NCBI GenBank assembly: GCA_013289145.1
Contig: JABDAM010000007.1
Span: 1 to 52,413 of the forward strand
Reading direction: 5' to 3'
DNA: 52,413 nt
From: Alphaproteobacteria bacterium
GTDB taxonomy: Bacteria; Pseudomonadota; Alphaproteobacteria; UBA11073
Made by a program: the position numbers and the translations under genes. This document shows, piece by piece, positions 32,417 to 40,262 of the stretch. The notes under the pieces were generated by a model. It did no database searches. It was not told the DNA's origin and saw only the letters and a list, made by a program, of their open reading frames with translations. Each line of letters starts with the position of its first letter. Positions within the stretch are counted from its first letter, which is position 1.

Positions 32417-33850
32417 TCACCCCCTCCGTCGCACTTCGTGCGTCACCTCCCCCCTCAAGGGGGAGGAAGTTTTTTCAATGGATGAAATGAATTGCCGCAG
32501 TTCCCGCAACTGTTTCACGGCGATTTTGGCGTTCGGCAATTGCGCATCGCGCAGCGTCGGGATCACCGCGTCGGTGAACCCCAGTTTCGCGGATTCTTTT
32601 AATCGCAAATCGAGTTGGTTCACCGCGCGGATTTCGCCAGACAGGCCGATTTCGCCCATGATGACTTGGCGTTCGGGTAATGGCTCACCCGTGGCGGCGC
32701 TCACCAACGCGGCGGCGACGGCCAGGTCGGCGGCGGGTTCGGTAATCCGCAGCCCGCCCGCGACGTTCAGATAGACATCGAGTTGGGCGAAACTCATCCC
32801 CGCACGCGATTCCAATACGGCGAGGATCATCGCGAGGCGCGCGCTGTCCCACCCCACCACCGCGCGGCGCGGCGTGCCATAACCCGTGGGAGCAACGAGT
32901 GCCTGGATTTCGACGAGTAATGGCCGCGTGCCCTCCATGCCCGCGAAGACGGCGGTGCCGGACACGGGGTGATCGCGTTCGGCGAGAAAGAGGGCGGAGG
33001 GGTTGGTGACTTCCTGCAACCCGGTTTGGGTCATGGTGAAAACGCCGATTTCATCCGTCGCGCCAAAGCGGTTTTTGACGGTGCGCAGGATGCGGAACTG
33101 ATGGTTCCGGTCGCCTTCAAAATACAAAACGCAATCAACCATGTGTTCGAGGACGCGCGGGCCCGCGATGGTGCCTTCCTTGGTCACATGGCCGACGAGC
33201 ATCAGGGTGAAGCCGAGTTGCTTCGCCATGCGGATGAGCTCGCCCGCGCATGCGCGGACCTGTGCCACCGTTCCCGCCGTGCTGTCCAGCGCGTCCCAAT
33301 GGACGGTTTGAATAGAATCAATAATTACAAGGCCATAGCCGCCAACTTTTAAAGTATTAAGTATGGTGGTGAGATCCGTTTCGGCGGCAAGGGTGAGCGG
33401 CGCGCCGATCACGCCCAGGCGTTGGGCGCGCAGGCGGATTTGATCCAGGCTTTCTTCGCCGGTGATGTAGAGGGTGGGGAGGTTGCCCGCCATCTGCGCG
33501 GTGACTTGCAGCAGGAGGGTGGATTTCCCGATCCCCGGATCGCCGCCGATAAGGAGCGCGGCACCCTGAACCAGCCCGCCGCCACAGGTGCGGTCGAATT
33601 CCGCAATACCCGTTTGGAGTCGCGGCGGTGCGGGTGTTTTGGCGTCGAGCGGCGCGAGTTCCAGTTGCCGACGACCGCCGGATTTGCCCCGGGATGATGA
33701 ATGCATCGCGGCGCCGGGCGCGGTGATGTTTTTGGAAACGATTTCCTCGACCAGCGTATTCCATTCCGCGCAATGCGGGCATTGCCCTTGCCATTTGGCG
33801 GAAACCCCGCCGCAGGATTGGCAGACGTATTGTTTGGATTCTTTGGGCAT
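32417..33850 (-). CDS. radA: DNA repair protein RadA with repeat-encoded tail
   Basis: RadA (Sms) is a RecA-like ATPase that drives branch migration in recombination. Order of parts: C4 zinc motif YVCQSCGGVSAKWQGQCPHC (about 7-27), Walker A GGDPGIGKSTLLLQ (about 100), the KNRFG motif in VKNRFGATDEIG (about 245) and a C-terminal Lon-protease-like domain (VYLNVAGGLRITEPAADLAV). ATG 33850 gives the usual start MPKESKQYVC; six extra codons upstream are not needed. The last 17 residues (TSSPLRGEVTHEVRRRG) come from a palindromic repeat. Confidence 0.96.
   Translation of the reverse strand: MPKESKQYVCQSCGGVSAKWQGQCPHCAEWNTLVEEIVSKNITAPGAAMHSSSRGKSGGRRQLELAPLDAKTPAPPRLQTGIAEFDRTCGGGLVQGAALLIGGDPGIGKSTLLLQVTAQMAGNLPTLYITGEESLDQIRLRAQRLGVIGAPLTLAAETDLTTILNTLKVGGYGLVIIDSIQTVHWDALDSTAGTVAQVRACAGELIRMAKQLGFTLMLVGHVTKEGTIAGPRVLEHMVDCVLYFEGDRNHQFRILRTVKNRFGATDEIGVFTMTQTGLQEVTNPSALFLAERDHPVSGTAVFAGMEGTRPLLVEIQALVAPTGYGTPRRAVVGWDSARLAMILAVLESRAGMSFAQLDVYLNVAGGLRITEPAADLAVAAALVSAATGEPLPERQVIMGEIGLSGEIRAVNQLDLRLKESAKLGFTDAVIPTLRDAQLPNAKIAVKQLRELRQFISSIEKTSSPLRGEVTHEVRRRG
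32418..32469. repeat. CTCCCCCTTGAGGGGG-type palindrome forming the 3' end of radA
   Basis: The inverted copy of 32278-32326. On the minus strand it begins with CTTCCTCCCCCTTGAGGGGG and its core reads GACGCACGAAGTGCG. It is translated as the last 17 residues of RadA and provides the stop codon just beyond it. Confidence 0.8.
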
Positions 33851-33916
33851 GAAAGATGTCCTTGACAATATAAGAGGTCGACAATTAGTCTACAAGTTCA
33901 GATTTAGGGGGAAACA

Positions 33917-34315
33917 ATGAAAGACGATGCGCCGCTGGGCAACCTTATTAAGCTTTATTGCAGCAGACCTGGAGATACTAGTGGTAATGCTTGGGATTTC
34001 ACCTTTGATTTGGGAGGTATAACAAATATAAAAGGAAATAGTAACTACATCACATTTACATATCTTGATCCTAAAAACGGCGGATTTGGCAATTATCACG
34101 CTGCATCTTCGTCTAATAACGGAATTAGCGCGAAGAACTTAAATGAACTAGTAAGAGATGCCAAAGAACGGACGCAGCTTCCACAGATTATAAAGTCTTT
34201 AAATAGCCTGTCGCGGGAACAGTTTGCGGCGGCGTTGGTTTTGGCTAATCCGGAACTTGTAACCCCGGCCTTGGCGGAAGTCAAAAAAACGCATCCGAAA
34301 CTTTTGCCTAATTAA
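33917..34315 (+). CDS. Orphan protein, 132 aa
   Basis: Not recognised. A small soluble protein. The N-terminal half is beta-rich and Gly/Asn-rich (AWDFTFDLGGITNIKGNSNY) and the second half helical (NLNELVRDAKERTQLPQIIK, REQFAAALVLANPELVTPAL). The stretch before the start carries AGGGGGAA as ribosome binding site, and a promoter TTGACA-18-TAGTCT lies at about 33862-33891. The stop overlaps the mlaF stop. Function unknown. Confidence 0.65.
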   Translation: MKDDAPLGNLIKLYCSRPGDTSGNAWDFTFDLGGITNIKGNSNYITFTYLDPKNGGFGNYHAASSSNNGISAKNLNELVRDAKERTQLPQIIKSLNSLSREQFAAALVLANPELVTPALAEVKKTHPKLLPN

Positions 34316-35094
34316 TCCCGCCTCACCGCCATCTCAATCGGCCCTTCCATCCGCCCGTGGATGAATTGGTCGACGTAGGCGTTGCCGCTGTGGTCGATCT
34401 GGCTGGCGGGGCCGTACCAGATGATGTGGCCTTGGTGCAGCATCGCAACGTGGCGGGCGATTTTGCGGACGCTGGCCATATCGTGCGTGATCGTCACCGC
34501 CGTCGCGCCGAGTTTTTGCACGCATTCAACGATCAGGTGGTTGATGACGTCCGCCATGATGGGGTCGAGGCCAGTGGTGGGTTCGTCAAAGAAAATAATT
34601 TCGGGATCGGTCGCGATCGCGCGCGCCAGGGCGACACGTTTTTGCATGCCGCCGGATAGTTCGGCGGGGAAAAGGTCTGCTACGTCCGGTTTCAATCCCA
34701 CGTCGGCGAGTTTGGCGATGGCAATGTCTTTGGCCTCCGCGGCCGGGATGTTTTTCAGCGTGGTCAGGCCAAAGGAGACGTTTTCCCACACGCGCATACT
34801 GTCGAACAACGCGCCGCCCTGGAACAGCATGCCGAATTTATGCATGACTTCTTTCTCGCGGCGGCGGGCGGACATGTGGGTGACGTCGATGCCGTCGATT
34901 TTCACCGTGCCCGCATCGGGATTTAATAAACCCAGAATGCATTTAATGAGGACGGATTTCCCCGTGCCCGATCCGCCGATGACGACCAGGGATTCACCGG
35001 GCATCACGTCCAGATCAATGCCGTTCAGGACGACTTTTTTACCGAATTTTTTGGTCAGGCCCTGGACTTGGATTTTCGGTTGGTTGGTTTCCAT
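34312..35094 (-). CDS. mlaF: Mla-type ABC transporter ATP-binding protein
   Basis: The ATPase of the MlaFEDB complex, which moves phospholipids between inner and outer membranes to keep lipid asymmetry. Walker A GGSGTGKSVLIK (about 39-50), Q-loop GMLFQGGALFDSM, signature ELSGGMQKRVALARAIA, and Walker B IIFFDEPTTGLDP with the D-loop are all intact in 260 residues. It follows mlaE with one base between. The mlaD, mlaC and mlaB genes usual downstream are absent, because the next gene is convergent and unrelated. Confidence 0.94.
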   Translation of the reverse strand: METNQPKIQVQGLTKKFGKKVVLNGIDLDVMPGESLVVIGGSGTGKSVLIKCILGLLNPDAGTVKIDGIDVTHMSARRREKEVMHKFGMLFQGGALFDSMRVWENVSFGLTTLKNIPAAEAKDIAIAKLADVGLKPDVADLFPAELSGGMQKRVALARAIATDPEIIFFDEPTTGLDPIMADVINHLIVECVQKLGATAVTITHDMASVRKIARHVAMLHQGHIIWYGPASQIDHSGNAYVDQFIHGRMEGPIEMAVRRD

Positions 35095-35095
35095 G

Positions 35096-35902
35096 TCAGT
35101 GCGCGAAAAACAATCCGGTGAGGAAATAGTTGGTGAGGAGGATTAGAATGCTCGCGGAAACGACGGCGTTCGTCGTGGCGACGCCGACGCCCTCAGCGCC
35201 CTTGCCGGAGTTATAACCGTGGTAGCAGCCCATCAGCGTGATGATAAAACCAAACACGGCGGCTTTCACCAGGCCGGAAATGACATCCATATTTTGCAGG
35301 AAACTCCAGGTGTTTTGCAAATAGGTGTGCGGGTTGAAATCCAGGCGGTACACCGCGACCAGATAACCGCCGAAAACGCCGATGATGTCAGCCACCAGAA
35401 CCAGGCAGGGCAGCATAATAATGCCCGCGACCAGACGCGGCGCGACGAGGTATTTAAATGGCGATGTTGAGAGCGTGCGCAGCGCGTCGATTTGCTCCGT
35501 CACTTTCATCGTCCCGATTTCGGCGGCGAATGCCGCACCGATGCGCCCCGCCACCATCAGCCCGCCGAGGACGGGGCCGAGTTCGCGGGTGATGGATAAA
35601 ACAACGACGGATGCAATCGCGCTTTCGGCGCTGAAACGCGAAAAGCCGGTATAGGATTGCAGCACCAACACCATCCCCGTGAAAATCGCGGTCAGGCCGA
35701 CGACGGGGAGGGAATAATAACCGACCTCAATCAATTGCCGCACGAGGTTGCGCCAATAAAACGGCGGACGGAAGATGTGCGAAACGGATTGCAGCGTGAA
35801 CCAGGCAAATTGCCCGGTGCCCTGGCAGAATTGCAATAATACCGTGCCGATGCCTTGGCAGAAATCAAGCAGCAATGCGGCGGGGGAGCGGGTGGCGTCC
35901 AT
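35096..35902 (-). CDS. mlaE: Mla-type ABC transporter permease
   Basis: Inner-membrane permease of the phospholipid transporter. About five to six hydrophobic segments over 268 residues, with the family text YYSLPVVGLTAIFTGMVLVL, SITRELGPVLGGLMVAGRIG, AAFAAEIGTMKVTEQIDALR and YLVAPRLVAGIIMLPCLV. The stop lies one base before the mlaF start, so the two are translated together. AAGGGA-like sequence is weak before the ATG at 35902. Confidence 0.95.
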   Translation of the reverse strand: MDATRSPAALLLDFCQGIGTVLLQFCQGTGQFAWFTLQSVSHIFRPPFYWRNLVRQLIEVGYYSLPVVGLTAIFTGMVLVLQSYTGFSRFSAESAIASVVVLSITRELGPVLGGLMVAGRIGAAFAAEIGTMKVTEQIDALRTLSTSPFKYLVAPRLVAGIIMLPCLVLVADIIGVFGGYLVAVYRLDFNPHTYLQNTWSFLQNMDVISGLVKAAVFGFIITLMGCYHGYNSGKGAEGVGVATTNAVVSASILILLTNYFLTGLFFAH

Positions 35903-35947
35903 GAGTCTGGAAAGTAGCAGATGCAGGCCGGGAAACCAGAGGGATTT

Positions 35948-35993
35948 GAAGGTAAATTTTTTCTTGCAATTCGATATCTCCCTTTATTATGAT
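35948..35993 (+). promoter_or_regulatory. Shared box plus promoter, copy 4 (for the gene at 36022)
   Basis: Box GAAGGTAAATTTTTTCTTG (35948-35966); -35 TTGCAA (35964-35969), 18 bp, -10 TATGAT (35988-35993). Leader about 22 nt, with AGGAG. Confidence 0.65.
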
Positions 35994-36021
35994 GTCCGAA
36001 TTGTAAGCAGGAGATAATTAA

Positions 36022-36648
36022 ATGGTGGAATTACTTGAAAGATCGGCAGAGGCGCAAACAAGCCAGGGTGTCAAAGAGACTTTAGCTCCAGACACCCAGA
36101 CGCATCCGGAGGATAGAAGGTTTGTGGATTTGGTTGGCCGCGCTATGGTTTACCGTGAATCCACGTCATTGCTTTACCCGGATAATGGCTGGGTCCTGAC
36201 TGAGCATGGGGAGTCAGCGATATCAGCTGAAACCATGTGGGAGACTTATACAGATCCAAACAGGCATGAAGCGTATAAAGGGGTATTATTTAAAAATCTT
36301 CTTCAGCCGCCATCAGAGACACAAATAGTTTTCGGCGAAGGCGATGATTTTGAAATCTATTCAAATGTTTATTGTAAGAGGGTTTATTTGACTGGAAATG
36401 CGCAGCAAAGAGATGGGCAGCTTAAGAGGATAAGGGAAAGGCATCATGAGATTATAGGGAACCATTTGCTCGATGGCCGGATTAGGCTTTATTCCCAGAA
36501 GTGGTTGGATAAAGAAGGGGCGATAGATTTTATGACGCTGACAGCGGGAGAGCAAAAGAATTATTTTGAAACCTTATGGCATCGTAAAGTCATGCCGGTA
36601 TTATATCCGAATGCGGGCGGCCCGGCGCAGGGGTTCACGCCCAATTAA
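36022..36648 (+). CDS. Orphan protein, 208 aa
   Basis: Not recognised. Soluble, polar. An extended N-terminal arm (to about 35) leads to an alpha-beta part (FVDLVGRAMVYRESTSLLYP, EIYSNVYCKRVYLTGNAQQR) and a helical C-terminal third. AGGAG seven nt before ATG 36022 is strong. It is a single gene with a promoter carrying the 19-bp box. A palindromic element and dnaB follow. Function unknown. Confidence 0.7.
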   Translation: MVELLERSAEAQTSQGVKETLAPDTQTHPEDRRFVDLVGRAMVYRESTSLLYPDNGWVLTEHGESAISAETMWETYTDPNRHEAYKGVLFKNLLQPPSETQIVFGEGDDFEIYSNVYCKRVYLTGNAQQRDGQLKRIRERHHEIIGNHLLDGRIRLYSQKWLDKEGAIDFMTLTAGEQKNYFETLWHRKVMPVLYPNAGGPAQGFTPN

Positions 36649-36687
36649 GATATTTTGATATTCGCTTTATTTGCGGAAAATCAGCTT

Positions 36688-36800
36688 GTCATCCCGACCG
36701 AAGTGCGTAGCGATGTAGGTCTGGGATCTCACGAAAGTAGAGAGCTATTATCTTTCTGGGGATCCCCGGCTCTGCGCCCTACAGGCTTGGCCGGGATGAC
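36688..36800. repeat. GTCATCCCGG-type palindromic element after dnaB
   Basis: GTCATCCCG (36688-36696) and CGGGATGAC (36792-36800) are inverted ends. The interior holds further GGGATCC/GGATCCC-like pairs. It ends one base after the dnaB stop (36802), so it forms the 3' end of the dnaB transcript. Confidence 0.8.
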
Positions 36801-36801
36801 G

Positions 36802-38310
36802 TTACTCATCAAACGCTTTGCTCTCCGCCAAATCCTCAAAATGCGTAAACTGTCCATCGAAATGCAAACGGATTGTGCCGATCGGGCCGTGGCGTTGTTT
36901 GGCCAGGATCACTTCGGCGACGTTTTGCGCTTCGGCCAGGGCGCTTTGCCAGCGGGTATAGCGTTCGTTGAATTTGCTTTCGTTTTCATCGGCGCGGCGG
37001 CCGGGTTCTTCGCGTGCCAGATAATATTCTTCGCGGTAAACGAACATGACGACATCCGCGTCCTGTTCAATCGATCCGGACTCGCGCAGGTCGGCGAGTT
37101 GCGGGCGTTTGTTATCACGGTTTTCCGTCTGGCGCGACAGCTGGGACAGAGCGATAACGGGCACGTCCAGTTCCTTGGCGATGCCTTTCAGCCCGCGCGT
37201 GATTTCGGAAATTTCCTGGACGCGGTTGCCGTCGGAACTTTTGCTGCCGCTGCCGGACATCAATTGCAAATAATCCACCACGATCAAACCTAAACCATGC
37301 TGGCGTTTCAACCGCCGCGCGCGCGTGCGCAGGCCCATCACCGTGATGCCGGGCGTGTCGTCGATGAAGAGCGGCACTTCGGCCAGGTCGCGCGCGGCCA
37401 TCGACAGTTGCAGCATTTCATCTTTTTTAATTTCGCCGCGCCGGATGCGTTCGGATGGAATACGCGCGGCGGATGACAGGATACGTGTCGCCAGCTGTTC
37501 GGTTGACATCTCAAGCGAGAAAAAGGCGATGGGGCCGCCTTCTTTCGGTTTGCCGTCGGAGCCTTTGGCGCTTTGCACATAAGCTTTCGCGGCATTGAAG
37601 GCGATGTTGGTCGCGAGCGCGGTTTTACCCATCGATGGACGGCCGGCGAGGATGACCAAATCCGACGGATGCAGCCCGCCCATGCGGCGGTTGATGTCGC
37701 GAAAACCGGAGGTAAGGCCGACAACGTGGCCGTCTGATTGATAAGCTTTTTCCGCGATGGCGATAGAGTTCGCGAGAGCTTTGTTGAACGACGTAAATCC
37801 GCGTTCCGCTTCGCCCGCGGTGGCGAGGTTGAAGAGGCGGAGTTCGGCTTGTTCGATCAGATGCGTTGCCTCGATACCGATTTGCGTCGGCGATGGCCGC
37901 GCGTCTTGCGACATCTGTTCGCCGATGGTCAGTAATTCACGGCGCAGATATAAATCATAAACCGTGCCGCCGATGTCCTTCATGCCGATGGTCGTCGTGA
38001 CGGCGTTTTTCAAACCTTCCAGATATTCCGCGCCGCCAACGTGGGACAGGTCGCCGTCGGCCTCGAAATAACCTTTGAGCGTTGTTGGGCTGGCGAGCTG
38101 GCCTTTGTTAATCAGGCGTTCAACAGCGGAAAAAATCCGCTGGTGCGAGGGCACATAAAAATGATCTCCCCGTAAAAAATCACCCACCTGGTCCATCACG
38201 CGGTTGTCGAGGAGCAATGCACCGAGCATCTCGCGCTCTGCCTGCTCATTAAACGGCGGGGCCAAGTCTGTGGCGGATTTACTAGGGTTTAGGGCGACGA
38301 TATTGGACAT
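36802..38310 (-). CDS. dnaB: Replicative DNA helicase DnaB
   Basis: The hexameric helicase at the replication fork. The N-terminal primase-binding domain (AEREMLGALLLDNRVMDQVG to about 150) is joined to a RecA-like motor with Walker A LAGRPSMGKTALATNIA (about 215), Walker B LIVVDYLQLMSGSG (about 335) and the arginine-finger region LSRQTENRDNKRPQLADLRE. 502 residues, no intein. ATG 38310 opens near AGGAA-poor sequence, so its ribosome binding site is weak. A palindrome abuts the stop. Confidence 0.97.
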   Translation of the reverse strand: MSNIVALNPSKSATDLAPPFNEQAEREMLGALLLDNRVMDQVGDFLRGDHFYVPSHQRIFSAVERLINKGQLASPTTLKGYFEADGDLSHVGGAEYLEGLKNAVTTTIGMKDIGGTVYDLYLRRELLTIGEQMSQDARPSPTQIGIEATHLIEQAELRLFNLATAGEAERGFTSFNKALANSIAIAEKAYQSDGHVVGLTSGFRDINRRMGGLHPSDLVILAGRPSMGKTALATNIAFNAAKAYVQSAKGSDGKPKEGGPIAFFSLEMSTEQLATRILSSAARIPSERIRRGEIKKDEMLQLSMAARDLAEVPLFIDDTPGITVMGLRTRARRLKRQHGLGLIVVDYLQLMSGSGSKSSDGNRVQEISEITRGLKGIAKELDVPVIALSQLSRQTENRDNKRPQLADLRESGSIEQDADVVMFVYREEYYLAREEPGRRADENESKFNERYTRWQSALAEAQNVAEVILAKQRHGPIGTIRLHFDGQFTHFEDLAESKAFDE

Positions 38311-38361
38311 CAGTTTGCTTATCTAAGCAGACGGGGCTGAGGCGCGCAACAGGAATTGCGC

Positions 38362-38407
38362 ATAGGCGTTATTTTTGTTGCAAAATATAGCGGTAAATTG
38401 CTACATT
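38362..38407 (+). promoter_or_regulatory. Promoter with weak box similarity (for the gene at 38417)
   Basis: TTGCAA (38378-38383), 18 bp, TACATT (38402-38407). The preceding GGCGTTATTTTTGTTG matches only the second half of the shared box. The leader would be about 3 nt, unlike the 22-38 nt of clear members, so membership is doubtful. Confidence 0.35.
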
Positions 38408-38416
38408 CCCTTTGCT

Positions 38417-38776
38417 ATGCAGGCTAAATTTGTCAATCATTACGATGTGTTGGGTGTTGAGCGCACCGCAACCAAGGAAGAAATCGATGCGGCTCGCACG
38501 ACCCGGATGCTGGCGGAGCGTCCTTTGACGCGCCTTGAAGAAGCGCAAGCAAGAGCGACCGCGCAGGGAGAGACGTTATCTATAGAAGATTTAATTAAAA
38601 TTATGCAATCAGCCGAGCAAGTCGTGTTGGAAATATTGCAAGCTTGGTCAGTATTGGACAATGGTAAAAAAAGAAGAAATTTTGATCAAAAATTGGCGGC
38701 GCATGAAGCGGCGTTGAATGGCGAAGTCGCGATCCCCGCTGTTCCGCCATCACCTGTGCCTGCGCTTAAATTATGA
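38417..38776 (+). CDS. J-domain-like protein lacking the HPD motif, 119 aa
   Basis: The start (NHYDVLGVERTATKEEIDAA) and the later stretch (ILQAWSVLDNGKKRRNFDQK) match helix I and helices III-IV of a DnaJ J-domain. The HPD tripeptide that stimulates DnaK is missing. In its place is a longer insert (about 30-70) rich in Ala, Gln and Glu. It could be a J-like protein that contacts DnaK differently, or a diverged adaptor. A Pro/Val-rich tail ends the protein. ATG 38417 was chosen over in-frame codons upstream that have no signal. Confidence 0.7.
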   Translation: MQAKFVNHYDVLGVERTATKEEIDAARTTRMLAERPLTRLEEAQARATAQGETLSIEDLIKIMQSAEQVVLEILQAWSVLDNGKKRRNFDQKLAAHEAALNGEVAIPAVPPSPVPALKL

Positions 38777-38785
38777 TTAAAGGTC

Positions 38786-38831
38786 GAAAGTATTAAATTT
38801 GTTGCTTTTTTATAGAGTTTCCGTCTAGTTT
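38786..38831 (+). promoter_or_regulatory. Shared box plus promoter, copy 5 (for the gene at 38874)
   Basis: Box GAAAGTATTAAATTTGTTG (38786-38804); -35 TTGCTT (38802-38807), 18 bp, -10 TAGTTT (38826-38831). Leader about 36 nt. Confidence 0.75.
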
Positions 38832-38873
38832 CCCCTAGGGCGTTAATGCCTGGGATGACACGGAGACATTATA

Positions 38874-39707
38874 ATGCGTAATCTTTCGCTTGCTTTGACA
38901 TTGGCCTTTGCAGCAACTGCTTCCACTTATGCGGGGCCGCGACAGAGCGGAAATCTGGCGTCTGATCAACAGCAGCTTATGCTCACGGGGTCGACCGCGA
39001 TTTCCACAGTCGTTCACGCTTTTGAACATGCCATTAAGGATAAGGCCAATACCGGAAAAACGCCCGAACAAGTCGCGGAAGCATTAACGAGCGCATACAT
39101 TGCCGACAGCTTCAGAAAATTTAAAGCGGATAAAAAGCCGCTTAGCGCCGATGCAGAGGAGCGCGTAAAAGAAGCCGCCAAGTTGGACGTGCCGAAATCA
39201 AACAACGACGTTAGCCTGAATTATGCTTTATACGTCGCGGCGGATATGCAGCGTTTCGAGCATAGCAAAGGTTTCGCGGCCGCGGCCAAAATTCTGAAAA
39301 ATAATCCAGAGTCGTTGAATAATTATGCCAAGGCTATCAAGGCCAGCGGCGCATTCGATGCCGAACTGGATAGCGAAAATGCCGTTTGGCAAAATATGGT
39401 TATTCCCGCCAACCTGTTTTTGCGCACTCAAATCGCGCAGCATCTTAACCGCGCGGAATTCGCGCGCCAGATCACCGCATATAATCAGCCGTTAAACGAG
39501 GTCTTGGCGGGTAAAAAACCTCTTTCCAGTCTGGATGGCTTGGCGGATGGCAATTCTCCGGACCAAATTGACGCGACCGCGATGAAGGGCGGCCAGATCA
39601 AGGATACAACCGGGAAAGTGGTTAAACTGGCGGGTTGGAATGAGCCTGGTAAAACGCTGAATGGTTTCTTTGCAAAAGTCGCTGCCACGCCGTTTGTGGG
39701 GCAGTGA
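38874..39707 (+). CDS. Exported orphan protein, 277 aa
   Basis: A signal peptide (MRNLSLALTLAFAATASTYA, cleavage likely after 20) leads a soluble, helical periplasmic or secreted protein rich in Ala, Lys and Asn (ADSFRKFKADKKPLSADAEE, AAKILKNNPESLNNYAKAIK). No family recognised and no cysteine pattern or lipobox. GGAG lies about 11 nt before the ATG. It is one of the genes with the clearest 19-bp box promoter. That it is exported shows the box regulon is not limited to cytoplasmic products. Confidence 0.75.
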   Translation: MRNLSLALTLAFAATASTYAGPRQSGNLASDQQQLMLTGSTAISTVVHAFEHAIKDKANTGKTPEQVAEALTSAYIADSFRKFKADKKPLSADAEERVKEAAKLDVPKSNNDVSLNYALYVAADMQRFEHSKGFAAAAKILKNNPESLNNYAKAIKASGAFDAELDSENAVWQNMVIPANLFLRTQIAQHLNRAEFARQITAYNQPLNEVLAGKKPLSSLDGLADGNSPDQIDATAMKGGQIKDTTGKVVKLAGWNEPGKTLNGFFAKVAATPFVGQ

Positions 39708-39738
39708 CAAACGGCGGGAAATTTTTTAAATTTCCTGT

Positions 39739-40167
39739 ATGACCTACACCAAACGGCATATCTCCTGGGAGGACGCGGCGGCGCTGGCGGATGCTTTGGC
39801 GGCCCAGCTGGCGCCGCGCCGGGATGAATTCCGCACCATCATTGCCATCACGCGCGGCGGGATGGTGCCGGCGGCGATTGTTGCGCGGCGGCTGGATATT
39901 ACCTATGTCGATACGATCGGCATCAGCAGTTATGAAGATCAAACGCAGGGTGAAGTGCGCGTGATTAAAACCGTGCCCGGCAACGGCGAGGGATGTCTGG
40001 TGATCGACGATCTGGTCGACCGCGGCACGACGGCGCAAATGGTGCGTCAGATGCTGCCGAAGAGTTTTATTGCGGTGTTGTATGCCAAGCCCAGCGGCAA
40101 GCCGTTCGCGGATCTGGCGATGGAAGATGTGCCGCAGGATGTCTGGATTGAATTTCCGTGGGAGTAA
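39739..40167 (+). CDS. gpt: Xanthine/guanine phosphoribosyltransferase
   Basis: Salvages xanthine and guanine with PRPP. The 142-residue protein follows E. coli Gpt: TIIAITRGGMVPAAIVARRL, VDTIGISSYEDQTQGEVRV, the PRPP loop LVIDDLVDRGTTAQMV, and the end PQDVWIEFPWE. The N-terminus is about seven residues shorter than in E. coli. No clear ribosome binding site precedes ATG 39739. A hairpin overlaps the stop. Confidence 0.92.
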   Translation: MTYTKRHISWEDAAALADALAAQLAPRRDEFRTIIAITRGGMVPAAIVARRLDITYVDTIGISSYEDQTQGEVRVIKTVPGNGEGCLVIDDLVDRGTTAQMVRQMLPKSFIAVLYAKPSGKPFADLAMEDVPQDVWIEFPWE

Positions 40168-40202
40168 ATTTTTCCCTCTCCCGGGAGCGGAGAGGAAATT
40201 TT
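40166..40202 (+). repeat. Hairpin over the gpt stop
   Basis: AAATTTTTCCCTCTCC pairs with GGAGAGGAAATTTT around CGGGAGC. It overlaps the last two bases of the gpt stop codon. It could end the gpt transcript, though the T-run beyond it is short. Confidence 0.6.
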
Positions 40203-40262
40203 GATAAATGTTCATAAGCGATAACATCATTTTTTTATTCCAGATTGCTTACCATTCCGGCG

